Positions 1-10,203 of a DNA stretch of 64,000 nucleotides are shown one piece after another. Source of the stretch: Methanosphaera stadtmanae (GTDB lineage Archaea > Methanobacteriota > Methanobacteria > Methanobacteriales > Methanobacteriaceae). The notes beneath the pieces were generated by a model that was not told the DNA's origin, did no database searches, and saw only the letters and a program-made list of their open reading frames with translations. The stretch lies in assembly GCA_015062825.1 (NCBI GenBank), contig SUTR01000005.1:16459-80458 (forward strand), read 5' to 3'. A program made the position numbers and the translations under genes. The first letter of the stretch is position 1, and each line of letters begins with the position of its first letter.

Positions 1-669
1 AAAACATGCGCTGACTTAGAGTCATGGGGTGCAAAAGCATTGATATTGATGAGATTTGCAAATACCAGAAATCAGGGATTAATCTTGAATAGCGATCCTA
101 TTATTCCGGGCATACAGGAACAAAACATTAATGAATTTGAACAGATAGTAAGGGAAACTGCAAAGGAATTTCATTTAAAAGTTACAGGCACTCCCGTATG
201 TGATCCTGACAATGATACGCCTTATGCATTATCCAAGGATAAAAATAAAGAATATCTTGAAATATTAACACCAATCAAAGCAGAGGCAACTATCATTACC
301 AGTAAAATATCGGCCCCATATATTCAGAAAATATTTGATAACATTGGTGCATCAGAACATGTGAATATTATCGCTACCCAACAAGAAATTGCATGTTTAA
401 TAACAGAGCAGGACCTTAGAGAAATTGATTTAAATGAGGTAAAGGATACTGTTATAATTCCAGGCAGATGTTTTGTGCACGATATGGTTGCAGAGGAAGT
501 CTTCCGCAAAGATGGAAAATTTAGGCTGATACATAGAGGACCTGATATGCTGACAATGGATGGTGAAATGAGTGGAACATTAACTAAAGAAGATGTTCTT
601 AAACAGGAATTATTTGCCTTTGAGGATCTTATTGAATTAATTAATTATATGGGTGTAAGAATAAATTAA
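1..669 (+). CDS. Mmp10-like methanogenesis marker radical SAM protein, C-terminal part (5' truncated by window edge)
   Basis: Frame 1 is open from base 1 (KTCADLESWGAKALILMRFANTRNQGLILNS...), so the listed TTG start at 40 is internal. C-terminal 'MRFANTRNQGLIL' resembles the Mmp10 family from memory. Confidence 0.6.
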   Translation, partial: KTCADLESWGAKALILMRFANTRNQGLILNSDPIIPGIQEQNINEFEQIVRETAKEFHLKVTGTPVCDPDNDTPYALSKDKNKEYLEILTPIKAEATIITSKISAPYIQKIFDNIGASEHVNIIATQQEIACLITEQDLREIDLNEVKDTVIIPGRCFVHDMVAEEVFRKDGKFRLIHRGPDMLTMDGEMSGTLTKEDVLKQELFAFEDLIELINYMGVRIN

Positions 670-692
670 AAAAAATATTGACGGTCATTATT

Positions 693-1424
693 ATGAAGGG
701 TAAATTGATAGGAGATATATTAGTCGTTAAAAAAGAACCTGAAAATATGGAAGAGATACTGAAATTACCATATGTAAAGAATATTGTGAAAATCGGTACG
801 ATTCATGGACAAAAAAGAGAACCGAATGTTACAATAATTTATGGTGATAGAACAGAAACAATTCATAAGGAAAACTATTGTAAATTTAAGATAGATGTTG
901 CTAAGGTAATGTGGTCTAAGGGCAATACTGGTGAAAGAAAAAGAATGAGTACTCTTCCTGAAGACAATGAAACTATCATTGACATGTTTGCAGGAATTGG
1001 ATATTTTACTATCCCCATGGCTGTTCATTCTAATGTTAAAAAGATTTATGCAATAGAGATTAATCCTGTCTCCTATAACTTTTTATGTGAAAACATAAAA
1101 TTAAATAAAGTTGAAGATATTGTAGAACCAATTCTTGGTGACTGCAATCTTCAAGAGTTTGATCATGTTGCCGATAGAATTATGATGGGTTATATCGGAA
1201 CCACACATCATTACCTGGATAGTGCCATTAAATATCTGAAAAAAGGTGGCATCATCCATTATCATGAGTCTACCCCGGAACCTATCCTATTTACAAGACC
1301 TGTTGAAAGAGTAAAAGATGCTGCTAAAAAACAAGGAAGAGATATTGAAGTTCTTAATAAACGTAGCATTAAGAAGTACTCTCCAGGTGTTCATCATACT
1401 GTTGTAGACATAAAGGTTAATTAA
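693..1424 (+). CDS. taw2: tRNA wybutosine-synthesis protein Taw2/Tyw2-like SAM-dependent transferase
   Basis: Trm5/Tyw2-type Rossmann fold: 'DMFAGIGYFTIPMAVH', 'RIMMGYIGTTHHYLDSAI', 'GGIIHYHES'. ATG at 693 preferred over TTG at 678. Confidence 0.75.
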   Translation: MKGKLIGDILVVKKEPENMEEILKLPYVKNIVKIGTIHGQKREPNVTIIYGDRTETIHKENYCKFKIDVAKVMWSKGNTGERKRMSTLPEDNETIIDMFAGIGYFTIPMAVHSNVKKIYAIEINPVSYNFLCENIKLNKVEDIVEPILGDCNLQEFDHVADRIMMGYIGTTHHYLDSAIKYLKKGGIIHYHESTPEPILFTRPVERVKDAAKKQGRDIEVLNKRSIKKYSPGVHHTVVDIKVN

Positions 1425-2517
1425 TTCCATTTCTTTTTTTAATTTTTATTGCTTTATCATATACCTCTTGACTTAAGTACTCCCTATTAATATATTTATC
1501 ATAGACAGGTAGTCGTTCACTTAAGGTATAATTTATATTTCTTAATTGTCTTTCTAAATCATTTATTCTTGGCCATTTGTCATTTGGATTTATGTAATCC
1601 TTTGTTAATGGAGATATTCCTCCAAAATCATCTGCTCCCATAAGAGTAAAAATGGGTACCAGTCCATCGTTAAGATTTGGTGGAATCTGGATACTTACAT
1701 CAGGAAACATTAATGATGATAATAATGTTAATTTTATTAAATCCGTTATTGGAGGTTCTGGATAATCAGCCATGGGAATGTTTTCTTTAGGCTTGAAATT
1801 TTGTAGTATAATCTCTTGTATATGACCATATTTATCTTGAATTTTTCGTAACTTAAATAAGGAATCTATACGGTCATCTTTTGATTCGCCTATTCCTACA
1901 AGTAATCCTGTTGTGAACGGTATTTTCTCACAACCTGCATTTTCAATTAGTTTTAAGCGTTTTTTGGGATCTTTGCTAGGACTTTCCTGATGTACTATTG
2001 TTTTTAGCAATTCTTTATTTGTTGTCTCAAGCATCAATCCCATTGATGCGTTTACTCTTGACAATTTAGATAACTGATTTCTTGTAATGATGCCCATATT
2101 GGTATGTGGAAGGATTTCATATTCGTTTAGTAGTACCTTTGATAGATGGTAGACATATTCTACCATGGAATCATATCCATATTCATCGAGTTTTTTTAGA
2201 ACTAAATCATTTTTATCTGCTGATTCTCCAAATGTGAATAAGCTTTCAGTACAATTATAATCTCTTGCTTTTTTTGCAATGACGTAAACATCTTGGGGAT
2301 TCATCAAGAGATTGTCTGTTTGTTCTGGAGTCTCTTTAAATGTACAATAGCCACAGTTATTTTGACAGATATGTGTTAAAGGTAGAAAAATATTTTTGGA
2401 ATACGTGATATTATTTGATGTTCTTTTTAAATTAACTTCCTTTATTATTTGAAGTATATCCACAATACCATAATCCAACATTTCACGGGCTTCTTGTTTT
2501 GACAATAGATTATGCAT
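1417..2517 (-). CDS. cofG: 7,8-didemethyl-8-hydroxy-5-deazariboflavin synthase subunit CofG
   Basis: Radical SAM motif CQNNCGYC; 'LPHTNMGIITRNQLSKLSRVNASMGLMLET' is typical of CofG (coenzyme F420 synthesis). Confidence 0.88.
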   Translation of the reverse strand: MHNLLSKQEAREMLDYGIVDILQIIKEVNLKRTSNNITYSKNIFLPLTHICQNNCGYCTFKETPEQTDNLLMNPQDVYVIAKKARDYNCTESLFTFGESADKNDLVLKKLDEYGYDSMVEYVYHLSKVLLNEYEILPHTNMGIITRNQLSKLSRVNASMGLMLETTNKELLKTIVHQESPSKDPKKRLKLIENAGCEKIPFTTGLLVGIGESKDDRIDSLFKLRKIQDKYGHIQEIILQNFKPKENIPMADYPEPPITDLIKLTLLSSLMFPDVSIQIPPNLNDGLVPIFTLMGADDFGGISPLTKDYINPNDKWPRINDLERQLRNINYTLSERLPVYDKYINREYLSQEVYDKAIKIKKRNGIN

Positions 2518-2810
2518 TTTAAAATCCTCTTTTATACATATTGAATTCAGATTATTAATCCCTATTTAATTTGCAATTTTAGACATATTTAGCTAAAAAA
2601 ATATTACTTCTTTAAATATTGCCTCATATTTAATGATTTATCCATTATATTTAAAAGAATGTAATAAGAATATTTAAGAACAAAAAAATAAGAATTTGTA
2701 TCCGATATAACGGGAATTAGTTTACTTGAAAAATTATTAAACACTTTTTCTATTTATTTTATCTTTTTTCTTTAAGATAATAAAAAGGAATAAAAAGTCT
2801 ATGATAATAC

Positions 2811-3293
2811 TTAGAACGCATTATCATTTTCATTTTCAGGATCTAATTGAACTACCATTGTTTCTACAAAACGAGGTCCAAAACCTGTATTGTCCATCCA
2901 CATTACAACATAAACTGCTATATCTTCTTCAGTTATTCCTATAACATAATCTGCTATAAATCCCGTCATTTCAAATGTATTTTTTAAACGTTCAATTCCT
3001 TCAATTCCATTTGGCTGATCATATACTTCAGTTACTTTTCTGAATTTCTTGTCTATTCTATCAGTTATAGTTCTTGCACTTTTAGATTCTAAGTATACAC
3101 GTTTTATATTCATTTTTTTATATAATTCTTCTATGGTTGGAACAATTTCATCTTTTTCTAATCTTTCATGAGTCATTCCTTTAATAATCATCGCTTCAGC
3201 ATTGTTTACGACTGGTTTAGAACCTTTAAAAACTCCTAGATTTTCCATTATTTCTCTTGCAATTTCTATTACTTCCATATTATTCATCTCCAT
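2811..3293 (-). CDS. Conserved methanogen protein, possibly DUF2120
   Basis: 160-aa ORF directly downstream of mptA; family assignment from memory. Confidence 0.5.
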   Translation of the reverse strand: MEMNNMEVIEIAREIMENLGVFKGSKPVVNNAEAMIIKGMTHERLEKDEIVPTIEELYKKMNIKRVYLESKSARTITDRIDKKFRKVTEVYDQPNGIEGIERLKNTFEMTGFIADYVIGITEEDIAVYVVMWMDNTGFGPRFVETMVVQLDPENENDNAF

Positions 3294-4245
3294 AAATTTC
3301 TTTTCTTAATTGACCTAAAGATGCATTTTTTTGTGCAAATGCATTGTGTTGATGTATACTTTCCTCGTTGACTTGTTTGATTGTTACCATAGAACTATCT
3401 GGAAGATTAGAATATTTTTCAAGTATGCCAGATGTCATATTTCTTACGCAATCTTCTACAAATACAGGATTTTTATGTGCATTAGTTACAATTCTATTTT
3501 CATCAGGTCTTTTTAATAATTCACATACCGGAGAACTCATTGAATCTTGTATAATATTTATTAAATCCTCAACATTTACATCTTGATTTTCTGATACTTC
3601 AAGTAATATGCTTCCCCGTCCTCTTTGATTGTGTGAAGCAAAAGTAACAGAATCTATGACTTTTTCAACTGTTTCTTCATCTAAAAATTCCAGCAACTTT
3701 TCTTTAGAATCTTTAATTATTGATTCCTGAGCACATGGACATACGGTCATTCCAATTACTTCTGCACCTATCATTTTTTGAACATGTATATCCCCATTAT
3801 CATCCTTTGTTGCCACAGCACGTGCAATTATTTGTGTTGTTTCTTGGGTTTTCTTATTAGATACTGGAGATAATTTATTTATAATATATTCCCCTCGCGC
3901 TTCAGTTTCTGCACGAGTTGCATATTCATGTTTTTCAAGTAATCTTTTTACAAGATGTGCACATAATGTTTCTATATGAATTTCCGGTTCATTTACTGCC
4001 TCATCTATTATTTCAGATATTGCTTCAGGATTTCGTGACATATGAACACCTTTTTGTGTACTTGGCAAATCCACATAAGCATCAAATGTTGGCAATAATA
4101 TTATTGGTCTTTTTTCATCACGCTTAATTTTTAATAATTTTTTCACACCTGTTACTCCTACCTTTGTAAGTGATAACGGCATGTCCGGTTGTTTGTCTTG
4201 AGTATCTGGAAATTCACAAATGGACATTATATTCAATTCCTCCAT
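3280..4245 (-). CDS. mptA: GTP cyclohydrolase MptA (type IV, methanopterin pathway)
   Basis: 'MPLSLTKVGVTGVKKL', 'TFDAYVDLPSTQKGVHMSRNPEAI', 'EVIGMTVCPCAQ'. Start could be the internal ATG (MSICEF). Confidence 0.88.
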   Translation of the reverse strand: MEELNIMSICEFPDTQDKQPDMPLSLTKVGVTGVKKLLKIKRDEKRPIILLPTFDAYVDLPSTQKGVHMSRNPEAISEIIDEAVNEPEIHIETLCAHLVKRLLEKHEYATRAETEARGEYIINKLSPVSNKKTQETTQIIARAVATKDDNGDIHVQKMIGAEVIGMTVCPCAQESIIKDSKEKLLEFLDEETVEKVIDSVTFASHNQRGRGSILLEVSENQDVNVEDLINIIQDSMSSPVCELLKRPDENRIVTNAHKNPVFVEDCVRNMTSGILEKYSNLPDSSMVTIKQVNEESIHQHNAFAQKNASLGQLRKEIYGDE

Positions 4246-4556
4246 GTTATATTATTCTTGAATTTTAATTAAATAATTTAATGATTTTTTTAATAAATTT
4301 TATGAATATTTATTTTCATCTTTATAATAATAGTATATTAGATTTTTTTAGTATTTTCTTTTTTTGAATAAGAAAAAAATAGATACATAAAAAAAATGAT
4401 TTTGGTAGTATGTGTTAATTTCAAAATAGAACATTTTTTAAATTAAAGATCTAGAATCTTAAATCCGATGTATTATTAATTTTTTCAAAAAAAAATAATA
4501 AAATGTCGAAAGCACAAAATAAAAAAAATATCCAATTTAAAAGTAAAAAGAGTAAA

Positions 4557-4580
4557 CTGATAAAGATCTTTCTTTATCAG
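4557..4580 (-). terminator. Hairpin, 9-bp perfect stem, 3' of the Lrp-family gene
   Basis: ctgataaag-atcttt-ctttatcag; T-rich tract follows on the minus strand. Confidence 0.45.
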
Positions 4581-4589
4581 AAAAAAAAT

Positions 4590-5108
4590 TTAATCAAATT
4601 TAATCATAGATGAGTTTAATTCTTCTTTTACAATGTTTAGTACTGTATGAGTATATGTTTTAACAACAGGTTCTTCAGCCAGTAATAATTTAATAAACTC
4701 ATTTAATTCAAATGTATCCCTAAATTTAGCAATCATTATAGAATCAAATTGTCCTGTTACATCATAAACTGCAAGTAAATTATGTTTAAATATTTCTTTA
4801 TCCACTATAGATGATATTGTTCCACCTTTTAGTTCAAGACCAATGAGTGCAGTTAGATTATAACCTAATTTTTCATGATCTATTACAGGTACAAATTTAT
4901 TGATTATACCGGATTTTGTTAATTTATCTACTCTATTGTGTATTGTTCCTACAGATACTCCTAATTCCCTAGAAATTTTACGGTAGGATTTTCGTCCATC
5001 ATTACTTAATAAGTCTAAAATTCTCTTATCAAGTACGTCCATTGAGACATTTGCCATATTTTCATTGTTTTTTCTTAGTTCTTCCATAGTTATCCCCTTT
5101 CTTATCAT
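4590..5108 (-). CDS. Lrp/AsnC family transcriptional regulator
   Basis: N-terminal AsnC HTH ('LDKRILDLLSNDGRKSYRKISRELGVSVGTIHNRVDKL') plus RAM-like C-terminus. Confidence 0.85.
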   Translation of the reverse strand: MIRKGITMEELRKNNENMANVSMDVLDKRILDLLSNDGRKSYRKISRELGVSVGTIHNRVDKLTKSGIINKFVPVIDHEKLGYNLTALIGLELKGGTISSIVDKEIFKHNLLAVYDVTGQFDSIMIAKFRDTFELNEFIKLLLAEEPVVKTYTHTVLNIVKEELNSSMIKFD

Positions 5109-5548
5109 TACTCCGTTAATAAATGGTAATGAAATTAGCTATGATTTGAATTTTCCTATGATATTATTTTAGATAGATTAGTATATAAACCTTTTGAAAA
5201 ATAACAGTAGATGTCTATAATATTTATAAAGATTTTATCATTTCTAAATTTTTACTTTTAAAACTTAACAAAGTTAATAAAATAACTGAAAAGATATAAA
5301 TTAAAAATTTAAAAAAAATCAAAAATAGCCCATTTAGACATTATTAAATAAGATAGAATTATTAGTTAAAAATAGATATAAAGTAGATTATAACCGAAAC
5401 TAAAAAAAATATACCAAAATACAACATTGAAAACATAATGATAATTACAACAAACTAATAAAAAAAATAATAATCCTTTAATAACTATAAAATACAAACA
5501 TTATTAAATAATAATGAAAAAAAATTTATAACAAAATGGTGAAAATAA

Positions 5549-6241
5549 ATGAAATGGTATGTATCATTCATAATTGTAATATTTCTACTAGTAGGTTTGA
5601 TATATGTTGCATCAAGTTCAACATCTGACGACATAGAACCACTAGGAAGATTAGCATTTGTAAAAATTGCAAATCCCGACATGTATCCCGGTCATGTACA
5701 TGCAAATCTGCTAGCTCAATACGCTCAAGAAAGAGATTCCAAATGTGCCATCGTTTTACACTACGCAGGTAGTTCAAATTATAGAAATTTCATGAATGGA
5801 AATACATACATAATTGAAATGGCATTTATGGATACTGCAGGAGCACAAGTAAATATTGATTGGGGACAAGTTATAGACTATGGATTACATGGAGTTCCGA
5901 ATGATAAATGGGATTATAAAGTAGATGGTGAAATATACGATAAATTTGAAGATGCATGGGCAAGAGTACTAGAATTTGCAGACAGTAATCAACAGAAAGG
6001 ACCAATACCTATGGTATGGCATGGAACTGTTCGTGAAGGAAGTATATTCATAAATCCAGGTTGCGGATTCCCATTATACTACCAAGTATGCTGTAAAGAA
6101 TTCGGACACCTCGGTGGAATTTTACATGCGGCTACCGGATCAATATTCCCTTACTTCAACAACCCATACAGATCATATGAAATAGAACATGCATCAGAAT
6201 TACAATATTATTACACACATAATATGTTAAATTATGAATAA
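5549..6241 (+). CDS. Hypothetical protein with N-terminal membrane anchor/signal
   Basis: N-terminal hydrophobic segment 'WYVSFIIVIFLLVGLIYVASSS', then a globular Cys-containing domain; no family recognised. Confidence 0.7.
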   Translation: MKWYVSFIIVIFLLVGLIYVASSSTSDDIEPLGRLAFVKIANPDMYPGHVHANLLAQYAQERDSKCAIVLHYAGSSNYRNFMNGNTYIIEMAFMDTAGAQVNIDWGQVIDYGLHGVPNDKWDYKVDGEIYDKFEDAWARVLEFADSNQQKGPIPMVWHGTVREGSIFINPGCGFPLYYQVCCKEFGHLGGILHAATGSIFPYFNNPYRSYEIEHASELQYYYTHNMLNYE

Positions 6242-6276
6242 ATGTAGATATTAAAATCTACATTATACTTTTTTTT
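6241..6276 (+). terminator. Hairpin plus T-tract between convergent genes
   Basis: aatgtagat-attaaa-atctacatt (9-bp perfect stem, 6-nt loop) followed by atactttttttt. Confidence 0.6.
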
Positions 6277-6287
6277 AAAAAATAAAA

Positions 6288-7448
6288 TTAGCTGTTTTTT
6301 TCCTTAACTTCTTTAATTATATCCTTTAATTCATTGATTGGAATATCCGTTCTCATACCCGTTAACTTGAAATGAGTTCTGGATATGAAGTATCCTCTTG
6401 ATTCAATCTCATCCATGACATCATTTATTTTTGGAGCACTTATTTTTAGTTTTTTACATAATTTATGAATATCAAAAAAGGTTGCCGGACCATCTGCTTC
6501 ATTATAACATTTAGTGAATAGATCCAATATTTCAGATTTTTTATTTAAACTCAAATCTTCTGCAGTTTCCATCATAGATTTGAGAAATTCCTTATCCCAT
6601 AATTTTCCAAGCCATAAAGGACCTGCTATATCATATTTATGGCCACAACATGGACATTCATCAACTATTGATGGAGAATAACCATAAAACAATTCCCTAT
6701 TAAGACATTCAGGACAATGTGCAACAAAACCCACATTATTTAAGGATTCATTGGTCTTCTTACCACCCCTTTGAACAATTGCATAAACTCTCATATAATG
6801 TTCAGTACTATGTGAAAATAAAACATGCAAATACTTCTGATTTACGGCCAAATTACGGGCTGTTGCAGCAATCAGTATACGTATTCCATTTTCATGACAA
6901 TATTCAGTTTTTTGAGGATTTGCCCCATATTTACGAATACATGGATCGTGATAAGTACCACATAATGCAGATGTATCCGTAGCACTAATACAAATTAAAC
7001 CTCCTGGCCTAATATTTGCAGCTGTTGACTGAAGAAACATAGCAGGCGTACCAAAGGGATCTATATCCACCACGTCAAACAAGCCTTTATTTGATTGCAA
7101 TAATATATTAGCATCATTTTTTTCAACTTCAACATTTGAAATATTATTTAATTGCATATTAGCTTTTGCTTGGTTGACAGCCAAAGGATTTACATCTCCA
7201 ACAACCACCTTTTCTACCCCTTCAATTTCCTTGGAATATCTTGCACCCCTTATACCCGTTCCACCAAAAGCATCACATATAATAATATCATGATCCAACT
7301 GTTTTCTATACTGATTAATAACTACAACAGATATGTCCCTGTTGAATTCCATTACAGGATTGTAGAAAACAGGAGCTTCTGATGAAACTTTTTCATAGTC
7401 AGGTACTTGAATCTTAACTAATCCTTCTTCTATAAAATGTGTATCCAT
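6288..7448 (-). CDS. trm1: tRNA (guanine26-N2)-dimethyltransferase Trm1
   Basis: 'CDAFGGTGIRGARYSKEI', 'DVVDIDPFGTPAMFLQSTAANIRPGGLICISATDTSALCG', zinc-binding Cys pairs. Confidence 0.9.
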   Translation of the reverse strand: MDTHFIEEGLVKIQVPDYEKVSSEAPVFYNPVMEFNRDISVVVINQYRKQLDHDIIICDAFGGTGIRGARYSKEIEGVEKVVVGDVNPLAVNQAKANMQLNNISNVEVEKNDANILLQSNKGLFDVVDIDPFGTPAMFLQSTAANIRPGGLICISATDTSALCGTYHDPCIRKYGANPQKTEYCHENGIRILIAATARNLAVNQKYLHVLFSHSTEHYMRVYAIVQRGGKKTNESLNNVGFVAHCPECLNRELFYGYSPSIVDECPCCGHKYDIAGPLWLGKLWDKEFLKSMMETAEDLSLNKKSEILDLFTKCYNEADGPATFFDIHKLCKKLKISAPKINDVMDEIESRGYFISRTHFKLTGMRTDIPINELKDIIKEVKEKNS

Positions 7449-7933
7449 AATTGTACTCCCAAATAAATGATTTAATGTTATAACTAACTTTTATTCAACA
7501 ACTTATCAATAGGAAATTAGGCCTCTTAAATAATCAAATCCAAAAATAGAATCTGTAAAGCAACTCCCCAATCTCCAAAGTTGTATAATACTAATATAAT
7601 ATTATTCTTTTATAGGATATGAGTATTATTATTTTTTCATGAAAACATTTGCAGAGATAGTTTTTTCCTGATTTTAACATGGAATTTATTTGAGTATAAT
7701 TTTATTTTAGTCATAATACCATTAATCGCCATTAACAGTTTTTAAGATGCAACAATTTAAGTAGTAATTATTTAATATTATTTTAAGAATTCTTTTATAG
7801 TATAAAAAAGAGATACATAATTAGGAATATTATTCATCAAATATTAATATAAGAGATAATATGAAAATAATGACAATTAAGTAAATAAGAACTTTTTTTT
7901 TAGTTATATAAAAAGATAAAGGTGTTAAAGACT

Positions 7934-9025
7934 ATGATAAATATTGCTAAACCAATCATTAGTGATGAAGAAATAGAAGCAGTAACTGAAGTATTAAAAT
8001 CAGGAATGTTAGCACAGGGTCCACAAGTAGATGCATTTCAAAAAGAATTTGCTGAATATACCCAAGCAAAACATGCAATTGCAACAAGTTCCGGAACAAC
8101 AGCATTACACACAGCACTCGTTGCAGCAGGAGTTAAAGAGGCAGATGAAGTTATAACAACACCATTCACATTTGCAGCTACATCAAACTCAATATTATAT
8201 TCCGGTGCAAAACCAGTATATGCGGATATTGACCCTAAAACTTTCAATTTAGATCCGGAAAAAATTGAAGAAAAAATTACTGATAAAACAACAGCCATTG
8301 TACCAGTTCACCTGTATGGACAAGCAGCACAGATGGATGAAATTATGGAAATAGCACAAAAACATGACTTGAAAGTAATCGAAGATGCTGCACAAGCTCA
8401 TGGTTGTAAATTCAAAGGTAAAAAAATCGGAAGCATTGGAGATTTAGGATGTTTCAGTTTTTATCCTACAAAAAACATGACAACCGGAGAAGGTGGAATG
8501 GTTACAACTAATGATGATGAATTAGCAGAAAAATCAGGTATGGTTAGAGCTCATGGTGAAAGTAAAAGATATGAACAATCATTATTAGGATATAACTATA
8601 GAATGACAGATATTGCTGCCAGTATTGGTCGTTGTCAACTAAAACATATTGATGAATTTAACCAGAAAAGAAATGAAAATGCAGAATACCTCAATGAAGG
8701 ACTAAGTGATGTTGAAGGAGTCACTACCCCTGAAGTTGCAGAGGACACATACCATGTATTCCACCAATATACTATAAGAGTTGCTAGCAAAAGAGATGAA
8801 TTTAGGGAATTCTTAACTAAAGAAGAAATTGGAACTGGAGTCCATTACCCTATTGTATTGTATAAACAGCCATACTATCAAAATTTAGGCATTACTGGAA
8901 ATTGTCCTGAAGCAGAACGTGCAGCAAGTGAAGTAATATCATTACCAGTACATCCATCCCTTACAACTAACGATTTAGATACTGTTATTGAAGCTGTTAA
9001 AAAAGCTGCAAATGAATTATTATAA
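7934..9025 (+). CDS. DegT/DnrJ/EryC1/StrS family PLP-dependent aminotransferase
   Basis: '[11 protein letters not shown]', '[43 protein letters not shown]'. ATG at 7934 preferred over GTG at 7922. Confidence 0.85.
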   Translation: MINIAKPIISDEEIEAVTEVLKSGMLAQGPQVDAFQKEFAEYTQAKHAIATSSGTTALHTALVAAGVKEADEVITTPFTFAATSNSILYSGAKPVYADIDPKTFNLDPEKIEEKITDKTTAIVPVHLYGQAAQMDEIMEIAQKHDLKVIEDAAQAHGCKFKGKKIGSIGDLGCFSFYPTKNMTTGEGGMVTTNDDELAEKSGMVRAHGESKRYEQSLLGYNYRMTDIAASIGRCQLKHIDEFNQKRNENAEYLNEGLSDVEGVTTPEVAEDTYHVFHQYTIRVASKRDEFREFLTKEEIGTGVHYPIVLYKQPYYQNLGITGNCPEAERAASEVISLPVHPSLTTNDLDTVIEAVKKAANELL

Positions 9026-9075
9026 ATATACCCTTTTATACTTTTTTTTAAAATTAAATTGATGGTTATAATTTT

Positions 9076-9936
9076 ATGAAACTTGATAAAGAAACATTCA
9101 ACAATTATGTTAAAGAAAATGTCTTTAGAACAATAACTGATTATAAGCTTATCTGTGAAGATGATAATATTATGATTGGAGTCTCTGGTGGAAAAGACAG
9201 TATCTTGACGTTGCATATGATTAACCAATACCAAAAAGAAAATGACATTGATTTTAAAATTACTGCCGTATGTGTAGATGAAGGAATAGCAGGTTATCGT
9301 GAGAATGGAATCAAAACTGCAATAACAAATTGTAAAGAATTGAAAATTCCATTGAATATTGTTTCATTCAAGGAAGAATTTGGTTATAATCTAGATGAAA
9401 TTTCATCATTATTCAGCAGTAGCTGTATGCCCTGTGGAATATATCGCAGATACCTATTAAACAAAATATCAGATAAGTATCATTGCGATAAAATAGCAAC
9501 AGGCCATAATCTGGATGATGAAATACAATCATTTTTAATGACTTTTGCCCGTAATGATCGACAGAAATTTACAAAGTTTTCCCCTATTCTTGATAAGATT
9601 CATGAAAATATGGTTCCTCGCATAAAGCCATTATGGCAACTGGCTGAAAAGGATGTTGCAATATGGTGTATCTTAAATGACATACCCATCCATGATGAGG
9701 AATGTCCATATTCAAAAACATCACTTAGAAGTGATGTAAAACTATTCTTAAATAAACTGGAAGAGGACAATAAGGGCATTAAAAGAAATATTTTTGAATC
9801 ATTTAAAAAGACTTTACAGTTTCCAAAGGTTGATGTAGAATTAACCAATTGTAAAATATGCAATCAGGCAACAGCAACAAGTCCTTGTCAAGCATGTAAA
9901 CTTACAAATCAAATAAGAGATATGTTAAATGAATAA
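9076..9936 (+). CDS. TtuA/NcsA-like tRNA thiolation ATPase (TIGR00269-like C-terminus)
   Basis: PP-loop 'GVSGGKDSILTL', 'SSCMPCGIYRRYLLN', 'TGHNLDDEIQSFLM', C-terminal CxxC pairs 'CKICNQATATSPCQAC'. Confidence 0.75.
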   Translation: MKLDKETFNNYVKENVFRTITDYKLICEDDNIMIGVSGGKDSILTLHMINQYQKENDIDFKITAVCVDEGIAGYRENGIKTAITNCKELKIPLNIVSFKEEFGYNLDEISSLFSSSCMPCGIYRRYLLNKISDKYHCDKIATGHNLDDEIQSFLMTFARNDRQKFTKFSPILDKIHENMVPRIKPLWQLAEKDVAIWCILNDIPIHDEECPYSKTSLRSDVKLFLNKLEEDNKGIKRNIFESFKKTLQFPKVDVELTNCKICNQATATSPCQACKLTNQIRDMLNE

Positions 9937-9982
9937 ATAATAAAAAAAAGAGTGGTGGAAATAGTAATTTATATTTATTTAA

Positions 9983-10195
9983 TTATAATTCATCAGCAGT
10001 TCTGAATATTGAACCACCATAAATTTGCTCTTGCATATCCTGTACTGCTTGTGTAGCCAAGGCTACAGTATCGGCAGTTTTCAAAATTCTTCTTTTTTGT
10101 ACATTCAATGTTTTTCCACAAGTACATTTCTTTGTTTTATTACCCTCTTTTGAATACAATACTCTTCCACAATCACATCTATAAATCAAATACAT
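9983..10195 (-). CDS. DUF1922-like small zinc-ribbon protein
   Basis: 'MYLIYRCDCGRVLYSKEGNKTKKCTCGKTLNVQKRRIL'. Start taken at internal ATG, which avoids overlap with the upstream gene. Confidence 0.65.
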   Translation of the reverse strand: MYLIYRCDCGRVLYSKEGNKTKKCTCGKTLNVQKRRILKTADTVALATQAVQDMQEQIYGGSIFRTADEL

Positions 10196-10203
10196 CAAAT
10201 CAC

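Noticed and set aside
324-509. Short antisense ORFs lying inside longer genes throughout the window (e.g. 324-509, 765-1028, 12497-12919, 16510-16893, 29356-29673, 57998-58456)
   Set aside because: Fully inside well-supported genes on the other strand, with Ser/Leu/Ile-rich composition typical of spurious shadow ORFs; no family match.
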